Shown piece after piece: positions 1-6,538 of a DNA stretch of 38,575 nucleotides. Under the pieces are notes generated by a model that was not told where the DNA came from, searched no databases, and saw only the letters and a program-made list of their open reading frames with translations. Numbering within the stretch: position 1 is the first letter of the stretch; each line of letters opens with the position of its first letter. This DNA comes from Treponema sp. (GTDB lineage Bacteria > Spirochaetota > Spirochaetia > Treponematales > Breznakiellaceae): NCBI GenBank assembly GCA_009782955.1, contig WRIB01000026.1, forward strand, positions 1 through 38,575, in the 5' to 3' direction. A program made the position numbers and the translations under genes.

Positions 1-348
1 GATACAGCGCTCGTCCAGCTTTGCTTCCGCCGGAAAAATATGGTCGAACAGCCAATCACGCAGACGGTAATCGTCCGCATGACCGCGCAGCAGAGCCATT
101 GGCAAATGACTATGGGAATTGATAATGCCCGGCATCAGAAGCCGTCGTGATCCGCTAATGACACGGCCGGATTTTTCTGTTGGGGGTGTATCGCCGATGT
201 ATGACACTTTCCGCCCCGTAATCCCGACATAACCGTGCATGAGTACGGGCTGGTCATCGTTCATCGTGATGACAATGGCATCGTTACATAAAATATCCAT
301 AAGGATAGTGTACCCAAAAAAGCTGTTTTGGCATACCTTGGTCAACAT
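1..348 (-). CDS. Amidohydrolase of the SAH/MTA deaminase type, 5' part only
   Basis: The N-terminal part of a metal-dependent amidohydrolase; the rest lies beyond base 1. The visible protein has a short beta-rich N-terminus (MDILCNDAIVITMND), then MPGIINSHSHLPMALLRG. That holds the HxH metal-binding motif and the 'PG.IN.H.H..M...RG' signature of the MtaD/TrzN-like deaminases acting on S-adenosylhomocysteine, methylthioadenosine or related purines. The start at 348 has a good Shine-Dalgarno (GGGAG, five bases before ATG). An in-frame ATG at 300 fits the family N-terminus better but has no ribosome site. Adenosylhomocysteinase lies 2.5 kb away, so a role in clearing SAH is plausible. Substrate cannot be decided from this fragment. 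Confidence 0.75.
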   Translation of the reverse strand, partial: MLTKVCQNSFFGYTILMDILCNDAIVITMNDDQPVLMHGYVGITGRKVSYIGDTPPTEKSGRVISGSRRLLMPGIINSHSHLPMALLRGHADDYRLRDWLFDHIFPAEAKLDERCI

Positions 349-408
349 TGCTACTCCCTGTTCTGTGAAGGCATACGACAAGGTGTGTCTATATTTAAGG
401 TTTTGGAA

Positions 409-429
409 GTGGTCGCAAATTGCGACCAC
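409..429. promoter_or_regulatory. Perfect palindrome upstream of the amidohydrolase
   Basis: Two 9-base arms (GTGGTCGCA and TGCGACCAC) flank three bases between the end of the lipoprotein gene at 476 and the amidohydrolase start at 348. On the minus strand no T-run follows, so it does not look like an intrinsic terminator. A possible -35 (TTGCGA) overlaps one arm and TATAGA lies 19 bases further on. This position suits a repressor operator, which is inference. The remaining bases of the 349-475 gap show nothing else clear. Confidence 0.4.
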
Positions 430-475
430 CTCGGTCATTTCAGTTTTTGTCAAGCAGAACATAAGTTTCCGTCTG

Positions 476-1276
476 CTACATCCAGGCAGCGCTGGTAAAA
501 ACTGTTCGCGTGTATGTTCCCGGGCCGTTGCCTGCATACAAGGTTTGCAGATTACCGGTATTATCGGTGAAATTAATCGGTATTGTTCCGCTTCCCAGAA
601 AGGTAACACTGGTTAGCTGGTTATAGAGAAATGCCTGATTCCCGATAGAAGTAACGCTGCCTGGAATCGTAACACTGGTCAGTTGGTTATTCATAAATGC
701 CTGAGTTCCGATAAAAGTAACACTGTTTGGGATAGTAACACTGACCAGGTTATTGCCCGTAAATGCATTATCTCCTATGGTGGTAACGCTGCCGGGAATC
801 GCAACACCGGTCAGTTGGTTGTACATAAACGCGCCGTTCCCAATGGCGGTAACACTGCCGGGAATGGTAATGCTGGTCAGTTGGTTGTTTTGAAACGCAC
901 TAACTCCGATGGAGGTAACGCTGGTTGGGATGGTAACGCTGGTCAGGTTTTTTCCCTGAAACGCAGTTTCTCCTATCGCTGTAACCGGAATTCCGTTTAT
1001 CTGTGCCGGTATGGTTACATCGGTCTCTGTACCGGTATAATCTGTAAGGGTTATCGTTCCTGTAGATTCAATTGTATAGGTGTAATCGGGATTGTCGATA
1101 ACGATGATGTCGTCTTTGTCGTTGTCTTCGGTGTTGTTTTCTTCTTCTTCTTCAAAGAAGGGGCTGGCTATTTTCTCCATCCAGGGGTTCCCGCATCCGG
1201 TACATACTTTTAGCACCAGGAGCAGCAGTGTGGTAGTCAGAAACAACTTTTTAATTTTCCATGTTAATCCTTCCAT
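476..1276 (-). CDS. BspA-like leucine-rich-repeat lipoprotein
   Basis: A 266-residue surface lipoprotein candidate. A hydrophobic signal segment (about 10-25) ends in VCTGC, with Cys28 the likely lipidated residue. It is followed by NPWMEKI and an acidic linker (EEEEENNTEDNDKDD, 42-56). Residues 87-220 form repeats of 22 residues built on LTSVTIPGSVTSIGNQAFxYNQ, the treponemal/BspA (LRR_5) type, and a short cap follows. BspA proteins bind host proteins or other bacteria in some species; the ligand here is unknown. The ATG at 1276 lacks a Shine-Dalgarno. A good GGAAGG sits just inside the gene before an out-of-frame ATG, so the true start could be a downstream TTG. It is the last of three tandem lipoprotein genes sharing the same N-terminal module. 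Confidence 0.85.
   Translation of the reverse strand: MEGLTWKIKKLFLTTTLLLLVLKVCTGCGNPWMEKIASPFFEEEEENNTEDNDKDDIIVIDNPDYTYTIESTGTITLTDYTGTETDVTIPAQINGIPVTAIGETAFQGKNLTSVTIPTSVTSIGVSAFQNNQLTSITIPGSVTAIGNGAFMYNQLTGVAIPGSVTTIGDNAFTGNNLVSVTIPNSVTFIGTQAFMNNQLTSVTIPGSVTSIGNQAFLYNQLTSVTFLGSGTIPINFTDNTGNLQTLYAGNGPGTYTRTVFTSAAWM
617..946 (-). repeat. Five 66-bp tandem repeats encoding the LRR units
   Basis: The five central leucine-rich repeats are exactly 22 codons each, so the DNA is a direct array with 66-base period. On the plus strand the recurring core is a variant of GTAACACTGGTCAGTTGGTT. Such arrays can change copy number by recombination or slippage without breaking the frame. Confidence 0.8.
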
Positions 1277-1361
1277 GCAATAATAATGGCATTGGCAAAA
1301 ATTAAAAATTGATTTTTTTTATCATTATGCAGGAGATACAGAGAAATAGGGAGCGGTGCTA

Positions 1362-2135
1362 TTACAATTTTGTCCAGTTGGTGCTATTTATATCGGGTCG
1401 AGTATATGTTCCTGTACCATTGATGATATACACACTTTGTAAATCACCAACGTTATTAGTGAAAGTTGACCCTAATGTTAGTCCGACTCCTTCAAAAGTA
1501 ATACTGGTCAGTTGGTTATTAGAAAACACTTGATTCCCGCCAATGGCGGTAACGCTGCCGGGGATAGTAACACTGGACAATGAGTTATACGCAAATGCAT
1601 TGTTTTCAATAGAAATAACGCTGTTGGGGATAGTAACGCTGGCCAGTTGGTTATACATAAAAGTACCCCAGTTAATTACGGTTATGCTGCTTGGGATAGT
1701 AACGCTGGTCAGCTGGTTGTAACTAAATGCAAAATTTCCAATGGAGGTAACACTGCCGGGAATAGAAACGTAGGTCAGTTGGTTGTCTTCAAACGCATTG
1801 TTTCCAATGGAGGTAACGCCGTAAGGGATAGTAACACTGGTCAAACCTTTATCTTTAAACGCATCGTTTCCTATTGCGGTAACCGGTACTCCATTTATCA
1901 CTGACGGTATAGTTACATTGGTGTCTGTGCCGGTATATTTATCTATGGTTATTCCTGCCGGTCCTATAATGCAAAGGAAATAGGGATATTCGGAAAAGAT
2001 AACAAAGTCCTCTTCTTGTTCCTTGTCTTTAATGAGCGGATCAACTATTTTTTTCATCCAGGGGTTTTCGCATCCGGCACATACTATTAGCGTCAAGATC
2101 AGCAGTGCGGTAACAGGATATATTGTTGTTTTCAT
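1362..2135 (-). CDS. BspA-like leucine-rich-repeat lipoprotein, second paralogue
   Basis: A 257-residue paralogue of the next gene downstream (476-1276). The signal segment ends in VCAGC (Cys22), followed by NPWMKKI and a charged stretch (KDKEQEED). LRR_5-type repeats of 22 residues run from about 72 to 208; the last is 23 residues. The C-terminal cap ends NGTGTYTRPDINSTNWTKL, similar to the cap of the paralogue. Start chosen at the ATG at 2135, because AAGGA lies about seven bases upstream; a TTG one codon earlier is less likely. The 85 bases to the next gene contain no clear terminator, so the two may be co-transcribed. Ligand and exact surface location are not known. Confidence 0.85.
   Translation of the reverse strand: MKTTIYPVTALLILTLIVCAGCENPWMKKIVDPLIKDKEQEEDFVIFSEYPYFLCIIGPAGITIDKYTGTDTNVTIPSVINGVPVTAIGNDAFKDKGLTSVTIPYGVTSIGNNAFEDNQLTYVSIPGSVTSIGNFAFSYNQLTSVTIPSSITVINWGTFMYNQLASVTIPNSVISIENNAFAYNSLSSVTIPGSVTAIGGNQVFSNNQLTSITFEGVGLTLGSTFTNNVGDLQSVYIINGTGTYTRPDINSTNWTKL
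1512..1844 (-). repeat. Tandem LRR-coding repeats (66-bp period, last unit 69 bp)
   Basis: Four units of 22 codons and one of 23 codons. The unit sequence is shared with the array at 617-946, so the two genes offer a substrate for gene conversion or deletion. Confidence 0.75.
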
Positions 2136-2190
2136 CAATAGTTCCTTCTGTCAATAACAACAATACTTATTTTTTGTCATTTGCTTTCTG

Positions 2191-2216
2191 AATAATGAAC
2201 TTTTTTGATCATTATT
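2191..2216 (-). terminator. Weak stem-loop after the third lipoprotein gene
   Basis: AATAATGA (2191-2198) pairs with TCATTATT (2209-2216) around a ten-base loop, 19 bases past the stop codon on the minus strand. The stem is AT-rich and no strong U-tract follows, so termination is possible but not assured. Confidence 0.3.
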
Positions 2217-2234
2217 ATAAATTTTTAATACTTT

Positions 2235-2624
2235 TTATTGGGCGGCAGGCGCAGTGATTCCTGAGGGAGAGAGGATAAGGGCGGTGTTTCGTCTGCCGGC
2301 GCCAATAGCTGTTTCTGTACCGATAATATTCATGGCAATACCTGTTTGCCATACAAGTGAACCAAGATCAGCGGAGGCGGCTTCCAGGTAGTGGGCGGTG
2401 TACGCACTCCATTCACCGTTTGGTCCGGCTTGTACGGTAAAGCCGCTTGCATCTTGGTAGAAGATTCTCCCGCCGCCCGGGCCAATGTCACCGATGTTGT
2501 ATTCAAATTTGAATTCATCTTCCTTGAAGAAAGGATCAAGGATTTTCTCCATCCAGGGGTTCCTGCACCCGGCGCATGCTATAAGGATTACCAGCGCGGC
2601 AATCGAATACAGTTTGATTTTCAT
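2235..2624 (-). CDS. Short lipoprotein with an apparently truncated C-terminal domain
   Basis: A 129-residue lipoprotein beginning MKIKLYSIAALVIL with lipobox ACAGC (Cys20), then NPWMEKILDPFFKED, the same module as in its two downstream neighbours. The start at 2624 is set by GGGAG eight bases upstream; an in-frame extension to 2678 has no ribosome site. From about residue 42 the sequence (IGDIGPGGGRIFYQDASG, YLEAASADLG, IGAGRRNTALIL) resembles a domain common in treponemal surface proteins. As I recall it, that domain normally continues into a tryptophan-rich 'DWFLPS' half. Here it stops after ITAPAAQ at an AT-rich tail, so it is probably the front half of a domain, either a decayed gene or a short natural variant. 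Function unknown. Confidence 0.65.
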   Translation of the reverse strand: MKIKLYSIAALVILIACAGCRNPWMEKILDPFFKEDEFKFEYNIGDIGPGGGRIFYQDASGFTVQAGPNGEWSAYTAHYLEAASADLGSLVWQTGIAMNIIGTETAIGAGRRNTALILSPSGITAPAAQ

Positions 2625-2641
2625 GTTCACTCCCTTTATTA

Positions 2642-2720
2642 TCCACAGATTGCACAGATAAAAACAGATTACACGCATAATATCTACTTAATATTAAAAA
2701 CCATCTGTGTCATCCGTACC
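2642..2720. repeat. CAGATT/ATCTGTG short repeats in the ahcY-lipoprotein gap
   Basis: The 272-base gap 2625-2896 holds ACAGAT words in direct order (CACAGATT, CACAGATAAAA, ACAGATTACAC) at 2644-2674 and the inverse ATCTGTG at 2703-2709, able to form a loose stem. The rest of the gap shows no recognisable riboswitch; any ahcY promoter must lie here but no clear -35/-10 pair stands out. Confidence 0.3.
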
Positions 2721-2896
2721 CATCCGCTAAGTGCATGGGAATGCTTACATAATTATTGCAGCCGGGAGGCAAAGGACACTCCCGTACCGGCAATGTAATG
2801 ATACCCAAAACGGAAGGTAAGTTCTAGAAGCGCCAGCCTTCAGCAATTCCAGGGGGAAGACCTTGTTGCATCACTATCCTTTTTACTATATTCTTA

Positions 2897-4141
2897 ATGG
2901 CTATGAGTATTATACGAGACAAATCGCTGGCAGCCGCCGGGCTTGCCAAAATAAACTGGGTCAAGGACTTTATGCCCGTGCTGAGCCATTTCGAGAAGCA
3001 GTTCTCGGTGGAACAGCCGCTTAAGGGTATTAATGTGGCGGTAAGTGTGCATCTGGAAGCTAAAACGGCATATCTGGGAATGGTACTGCGATCTGCGGGT
3101 GCGGAGGTAACGCTGACGGCGTCCAATCCCCTTTCCACCAAGGATGATGTCTGTGCAGCGCTGGACAGTCTGGGGCTTGCCATTTTCGCCTGGCACGGCG
3201 CAACGGCGCAGGAGTATCACGACCATCAGGTTAAGGCGCTGGAGTTTTGCCCCCACGTTGTTATCGACGACGGCGGCGATTTAATGAACTTACTCCACGA
3301 CGAAGTACCGCAGTATGCAAAGAACCTGCTGGGCGGCTGCGAAGAAACCACAACGGGGCTTCACCGGCTGCGTGCAAGAAGCGATGCGGGCAAACTTAAA
3401 TACCCCATGTTTGCCGTGAACGACGCCAAGTGCAAATACCTGTTCGACAACCGCCACGGTACCGGGCAATCAACCTGGGACGCCATTATGTACACAACCA
3501 ACAACATGATCTCCGGCCGTACTGTTGTTGTTGCCGGCTATGGCAATTGCGGATCGGGAATTGCCATGCGCGCCAAGGGTCTGGGCGCCAATGTAATCAT
3601 CACAGAGGCGGATCGCTTTAAGGCGCTGATGGCGCTTACAGACGGCTTCCGCGTATTGCCCATGATCGAAGCCGCCAAAGAAGGCGATATTTTTGTTACT
3701 GCCACAAGCTGTAAAAAGATCATTACCACCGAACATTTCAAGGTAATGAAAAACAATGCGATACTTGCCAACGCCGGGCATTTCGATGTCGAAGTAGACC
3801 GTGCCGCTCTGGAAGCAATGAGTGTTAAAAAAGAAACCCGCAAGCCGTTTATCGACGGCTACCATTTACCGGACGGCAAAATACTGAACCTGATGGCGGA
3901 AGGCCGTCTGGTTAATGTCGTAGCCGGCAACGGGCACCCCGCCGACATTATGGATCTGAGTTTCGCAATTCAATTGCTCAGCGTATTACACGTAGCGAAA
4001 AACGCCAAAGGCTTAAAGCCCTTGGTCTACGACATACCCAGGGAAATCGACGACGAAGTGAGCCGCATCAAGCTTGAAGCCATGGGAATAAAAATTGATG
4101 TTCACACACCCGAGCAGCTAGAGTATTTGGGAAGTATGTAA
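2897..4141 (+). CDS. ahcY: Adenosylhomocysteinase (S-adenosylhomocysteine hydrolase)
   Basis: It reversibly splits S-adenosylhomocysteine into adenosine and homocysteine, with bound NAD, in the cytoplasm, and so relieves product inhibition of methyltransferases. The 414-residue protein shows the substrate-domain motifs AWHGATAQEY and the GGCEETTTGLHRL segment, then the NAD-binding Rossmann loop VVAGYGNCGSGIAMRAKGLGA (about 212-232) and the late NVVAGNGHPADIMDLSFAIQ. It is the compact form, ending EYLGSM without the lysine/tyrosine tail of eukaryotic enzymes. The usual GYGDVGKG is GYGNCGSG here. The ATG at 2897 lacks a Shine-Dalgarno; an ATG two codons later is equally possible. It is convergent with the OmpA-domain gene, eight bases away. 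Confidence 0.95.
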   Translation: MAMSIIRDKSLAAAGLAKINWVKDFMPVLSHFEKQFSVEQPLKGINVAVSVHLEAKTAYLGMVLRSAGAEVTLTASNPLSTKDDVCAALDSLGLAIFAWHGATAQEYHDHQVKALEFCPHVVIDDGGDLMNLLHDEVPQYAKNLLGGCEETTTGLHRLRARSDAGKLKYPMFAVNDAKCKYLFDNRHGTGQSTWDAIMYTTNNMISGRTVVVAGYGNCGSGIAMRAKGLGANVIITEADRFKALMALTDGFRVLPMIEAAKEGDIFVTATSCKKIITTEHFKVMKNNAILANAGHFDVEVDRAALEAMSVKKETRKPFIDGYHLPDGKILNLMAEGRLVNVVAGNGHPADIMDLSFAIQLLSVLHVAKNAKGLKPLVYDIPREIDDEVSRIKLEAMGIKIDVHTPEQLEYLGSM

Positions 4142-4149
4142 AACGCCAT

Positions 4150-5439
4150 TTAATCCATAATGGTGATTTCTACACGGCGATTCAAGGCACGGCCTTCTTC
4201 GGTGGCATTATCCCCCAGAGGCCGTGTCCCTCCCCAGCCTTTGTATAAAAAGCGGTCTGCGCCGATTCCCCTTTTGGTCAATTCATCCACCATTCGTTTT
4301 GCCCTAAGGGTTGATAGTGCATGTTCATCAGTCGGGCGGCCCACTGCAGCGGTATGCCCTTCCACAAGGAAAGTCCGGTCCGGTATTTTTTTAAGAGCCT
4401 CGGCAATTTTATCCAGCCGGGGATATTCTGCGGTCAGAAATTCATCCGAATCCGCAATAAACCGTATATCATTAACAGTAAGTCTGACGCCGCCGGGAAC
4501 AGGGGTCAGCGTAATATTCACATCATTTGTCCAGCCTTTATCCTGATTGTCATCGTTATTATCATCCTGATGCTTATCCCTGTCATTTAAAACATCATTC
4601 ACCTGATCCGCTACCTGATCTGCGTTAAGCGGAATATACCCTTCGCCAAAAGTAAGGGTAAAACCCCGGAAACGTACAGTCCTGCCGTCAGACCAGGTAA
4701 ATGTTTCATCAAGGTTATCACGCATCAACAGGGGAAGGCCGTCGGAAATTTGAAGGAGTATATCTACCTGGTGGCTGCCCTGCAGCGTTTTAAAGTAACG
4801 CTCGTCTGAGTATATGTGCGAAAGATTTTCCACTGGGTTACCTGAAGGATCTTCCCGTGAAACCCAGGGAAAACGGGTAGCATACCGGGCACTTATGCGG
4901 TAAACCGGAATATCCCGATATGTTTCTATTCCCCGGTATTCATATTCCACGGCAATGGGAACAGTTACCGGATACCCCTCATTAAGGGGATCCAGTACCC
5001 GCACTGCCCTTCCAACCCATTTTGCGCCGGGTTGTATACTTTCCGCCGGATATGCGGGAAAACCCCTTAGAGAAGGAAACCCCCGATCATCTTCGATTTC
5101 CAGATCGCCGTTGGGAAAGATCTGAAACCTTACAGGGATCACATCATTCACCGCCCGTGCGCTTTGCTGCATATTTCGTAAGGTTTCTTCCAGTACGTAG
5201 AAATTTCCCTGGTATAACAGGGCCTGACCGGTATCAGTGTCAACAGGGTTCAAAGTTGCCCGGACTTCCCGGTAAACAAGACCGGTATACCTTCCGTTGT
5301 CATACCGGGACCAATCTGAACGTTCTATAATTTTGTAGGCATCTGTCTTCTCCCTTCCCAGGATTACTCCGGAATCAGACTGGGCAGATAAAGACAAGGG
5401 ACATATCAGGAAAAAAAATAAACCTATCAACTTTTGCAT
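4150..5439 (-). CDS. OmpA-domain cell-envelope protein
   Basis: A 429-residue exported protein. The signal peptide MQKLIGLFFFLICPLSLSAQS would be cleaved after SLSAQ. The N-terminal half (about 25-275) is a treponemal domain of unknown function, rich in beta strand. A low-complexity Asp/Asn linker (DKHQDDNNDDNQDKG, about 292-306) follows. The last 110 residues are an OmpA/MotB-type peptidoglycan-binding domain: FIADSDEFL, LVEGHTAAVG, LSTLRAKRMVDEL, GWGGTRP and NRRVEI. It probably tethers the envelope to peptidoglycan. The start is the ATG at 5439; a GTG nine codons upstream would put charged residues before the signal. A Shine-Dalgarno-like AAAGG lies about ten bases upstream of it. Confidence 0.85.
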   Translation of the reverse strand: MQKLIGLFFFLICPLSLSAQSDSGVILGREKTDAYKIIERSDWSRYDNGRYTGLVYREVRATLNPVDTDTGQALLYQGNFYVLEETLRNMQQSARAVNDVIPVRFQIFPNGDLEIEDDRGFPSLRGFPAYPAESIQPGAKWVGRAVRVLDPLNEGYPVTVPIAVEYEYRGIETYRDIPVYRISARYATRFPWVSREDPSGNPVENLSHIYSDERYFKTLQGSHQVDILLQISDGLPLLMRDNLDETFTWSDGRTVRFRGFTLTFGEGYIPLNADQVADQVNDVLNDRDKHQDDNNDDNQDKGWTNDVNITLTPVPGGVRLTVNDIRFIADSDEFLTAEYPRLDKIAEALKKIPDRTFLVEGHTAAVGRPTDEHALSTLRAKRMVDELTKRGIGADRFLYKGWGGTRPLGDNATEEGRALNRRVEITIMD

Positions 5440-5496
5440 TATACTATTACCTTTATGTCTGGACACAAAAAAACGGCATAATATTAACAGTTTTCA

Positions 5497-5519
5497 GTGA
5501 TGTTACTCTTGTTTGAACA
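5497..5519. repeat. Direct repeat, copy 1 (spacer after structured RNA)
   Basis: A 23-base sequence (GTGATGTTACTCTTGT then TTGAACA) matching 21 of 23 bases at 5712-5734. On the minus strand each copy follows a terminator hairpin, which itself follows a tRNA-Tyr-like 3' end. The whole 'tRNA 3' end + terminator + spacer' unit therefore appears duplicated in tandem with an offset of about 210-215 bases. Confidence 0.75.
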
Positions 5520-5520
5520 T

Positions 5521-5554
5521 AAAAAAAAGCCAGTATATCAAAAATATACCGGCT
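5521..5554 (-). terminator. Rho-independent terminator after the structured RNA
   Basis: On the minus strand AGCCGGTATAT and ATATACTGGCT form an 11-base stem with one mismatch and a five-base loop, followed directly by eight Ts. This is strong evidence that something ending near 5559 is transcribed on the minus strand. Confidence 0.85.
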
Positions 5555-5558
5555 GGGT

Positions 5559-5699
5559 TGGGGAGTGGAGGATTCGCCCTCCAGCCCTCGGCGTCCTGCC
5601 GCGGTCTTCCGGGCCGCGGCCAAGCACTTTCGGTGCCTTCCATGGCACCTCTTCCTCCCGTAGGTCGGCGTGCTTGACCGTTCGAATCCTCCATTCCCC
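5559..5699 (-). ncRNA. Unidentified structured RNA element with tRNA-Tyr-like ends
   Basis: A GC-rich stretch of about 141 bases in an AT-richer setting. Its ends (5560-5576 and 5683-5699) are a 17-base inverted repeat with one non-identical position. Inside are a ten-base stem (5618-5627 with 5670-5679), a six-base hairpin (5632-5637 with 5644-5649) and a CCGCGG self-complementary pair. On the minus strand its 3' end (CGAATCCTCCACTCCCCAA) is identical to the 3' end of the adjacent tRNA-Tyr, and it runs into a terminator. It does not fold as a tRNA, and I could not find the SRP RNA core, tmRNA, RNase P or 6S signatures. It may be a tRNA-derived small RNA, a degenerate tRNA duplicate or a small palindromic element; transcription is inferred from the terminator. 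Confidence 0.5.
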
Positions 5700-5711
5700 A
5701 CACAATTTCCC

Positions 5712-5734
5712 GTGATGTTACTCTTGTCTAAACA
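5712..5734. repeat. Direct repeat, copy 2 (spacer after tRNA-Tyr)
   Basis: Second copy of the 23-base repeat at 5497-5519, with two differences. It lies between the tRNA-Tyr terminator and the structured RNA. Confidence 0.75.
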
Positions 5735-5768
5735 AAAAGAACTACACAGAATTCTGTGTAGTTCTTTT
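5735..5768 (-). terminator. Terminator after tRNA-Tyr
   Basis: A perfect 34-base palindrome (arm AAAAGAACTACACAGAA) starting at the last base of tRNA-Tyr. On the minus strand the distal arm ends in five Ts. Its symmetry allows function in both directions. Confidence 0.8.
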
Positions 5769-5849
5769 GGGGAGTGGAGGATTCGAACCTTCGAAGGCTG
5801 AGCCAACAGATTTACAGTCTGCCCCATTTGACCGCTCTGGAAACTCCCC
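5768..5849 (-). tRNA. tRNA-Tyr (GTA)
   Basis: An 82-base tRNA with acceptor arms GGGGAGT/ACTCCCC, a long variable arm as in bacterial tRNA-Tyr, anticodon GTA (plus-strand TAC at 5813-5815) and T-loop TTCGAAT. Position 73 is A and CCA is not encoded. The T-stem has one A-C mismatch (GAAGG/CCTCC). It lies 56 bases after tRNA-Thr and is probably co-transcribed with it. Confidence 0.95.
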
Positions 5850-5905
5850 AATTAACTATGCTCCGGCTTGCAACAAACCTTTGCTCTGTCTGCCATCGTA
5901 TGACT

Positions 5906-5978
5906 AGCCATCTTCCGGAGTCGAACCGAAGACCTCGAGATTACAAGTCACGCGCTCTACCGACTGAGCTAAGATGGC
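5906..5978 (-). tRNA. tRNA-Thr (TGT)
   Basis: A 73-base tRNA: acceptor GCCATCT/AGATGGC, D-arm GCTCAGTCGGTAGAGC, anticodon loop CTTGTAA with anticodon TGT, T-loop TTCGACT. The anticodon stem has a U-U mismatch at its centre. Discriminator is T and CCA is not encoded. Confidence 0.93.
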
Positions 5979-6074
5979 ATAAATCCAAGACAGCTGATCC
6001 AAATCTGACATAGCAGTTTAACCACCTTTGGTTCAGCTTCATTTATACCCTATCGGAAAAATTAAATTTAGGCA

Positions 6075-6116
6075 AGAGGAGCTTGTTCCAAAAACCGAAG
6101 TTTTGGAACAGCCTCT
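6075..6116 (-). terminator. Long hairpin after aroH
   Basis: TGTTCCAAAA pairs with TTTTGGAACA around a short loop, extended by AGAGG-AGC/GCCTCT with a small bulge. On the minus strand it lies about 50 bases past the aroH stop and only a weak T-rich tract follows. It is likely the end of the aroH transcript. The remainder of 5979-6166 shows no gene. Confidence 0.45.
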
Positions 6117-6166
6117 GAGGGAAACATTCACCCAATTACTTGTAAACGGGCAAACCCGGTTAAGTG

Positions 6167-6538
6167 TCAAGAGCTTCTGTCAGGCCGTAGTTTTTCCGCT
6201 CCTCCAAAATAGATATGCTGTACCGGTTTTTCGGCCGGAAAAAAAGCATGGATCATCACTCGTATTGTACCAGACAGACTGTCCTGTACTGCTGCTTCCT
6301 GAAATACCATCATTGCGGTGTCCTCTGCCCTGCCGGATTGACGCAAAGCGCCGGCTGGGTTCAAAGCGTCAATATCCGAAGTTATTGAAAAAAAGAACGA
6401 TAGTATGTCCGTTTCGGCCAAGTTGTTTGCTGCAAGGAGTTTATCGTAAAGTTCTACGGTTCTTTGAGTTATTTCTTCTTTTGTGTTTGCACTGCAAACA
6501 GCTCCCCGTATAGCTTTGAGTGTTTTTTCTTTCATCAT
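6167..6538 (-). CDS. aroH: Chorismate mutase, AroH class
   Basis: It converts chorismate to prephenate, the first step towards phenylalanine and tyrosine. The 123-residue protein matches the small trimeric AroH fold, not the helical AroQ type: AIRGAVCSANTKEEI near the N-terminus (with the active-site Arg), SITSDIDALNPAGALR in the middle, IRVMIHAF and the C-terminal IYFGGAEKLRPDRSS, which resembles the 'VYLEKAVVLRPDLS' tail of the Bacillus enzyme. Two ATG codons in a row (6538 and 6535) are possible starts; both overlap the stop of the upstream membrane-protein gene, so translation is probably coupled. A longer in-frame extension to 6730 lies inside that upstream gene and is not real. Confidence 0.9.
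   Translation of the reverse strand: MMKEKTLKAIRGAVCSANTKEEITQRTVELYDKLLAANNLAETDILSFFFSITSDIDALNPAGALRQSGRAEDTAMMVFQEAAVQDSLSGTIRVMIHAFFPAEKPVQHIYFGGAEKLRPDRSS

Noticed and set aside
617..946. CRISPR array
   Set aside because: The 66-base units are contiguous, without spacers, and code for protein repeats. No other regularly spaced repeats or cas genes occur in the window.
683..1213. A 176-codon plus-strand open frame with Gly/Asn repeats
   Set aside because: It is the reverse reading of the LRR repeats; the repetition comes from the real gene on the other strand.
2821..2896. A possible SAH riboswitch before ahcY
   Set aside because: I looked for the conserved core of the known SAH riboswitch and found neither its sequence nor a convincing pseudoknot.
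5559..5699. SRP RNA (ffs) as identity of the structured RNA
   Set aside because: A CCCGGAAG loop-like string is present on the minus strand, but the flanking GGUCAGG and AGCAG internal-loop sequence of SRP domain IV is missing.
5453..5851. Overlapping open frames across the tRNA-Tyr region on both strands
   Set aside because: They run through tRNA and terminator sequence and have no ribosome site or family resemblance.
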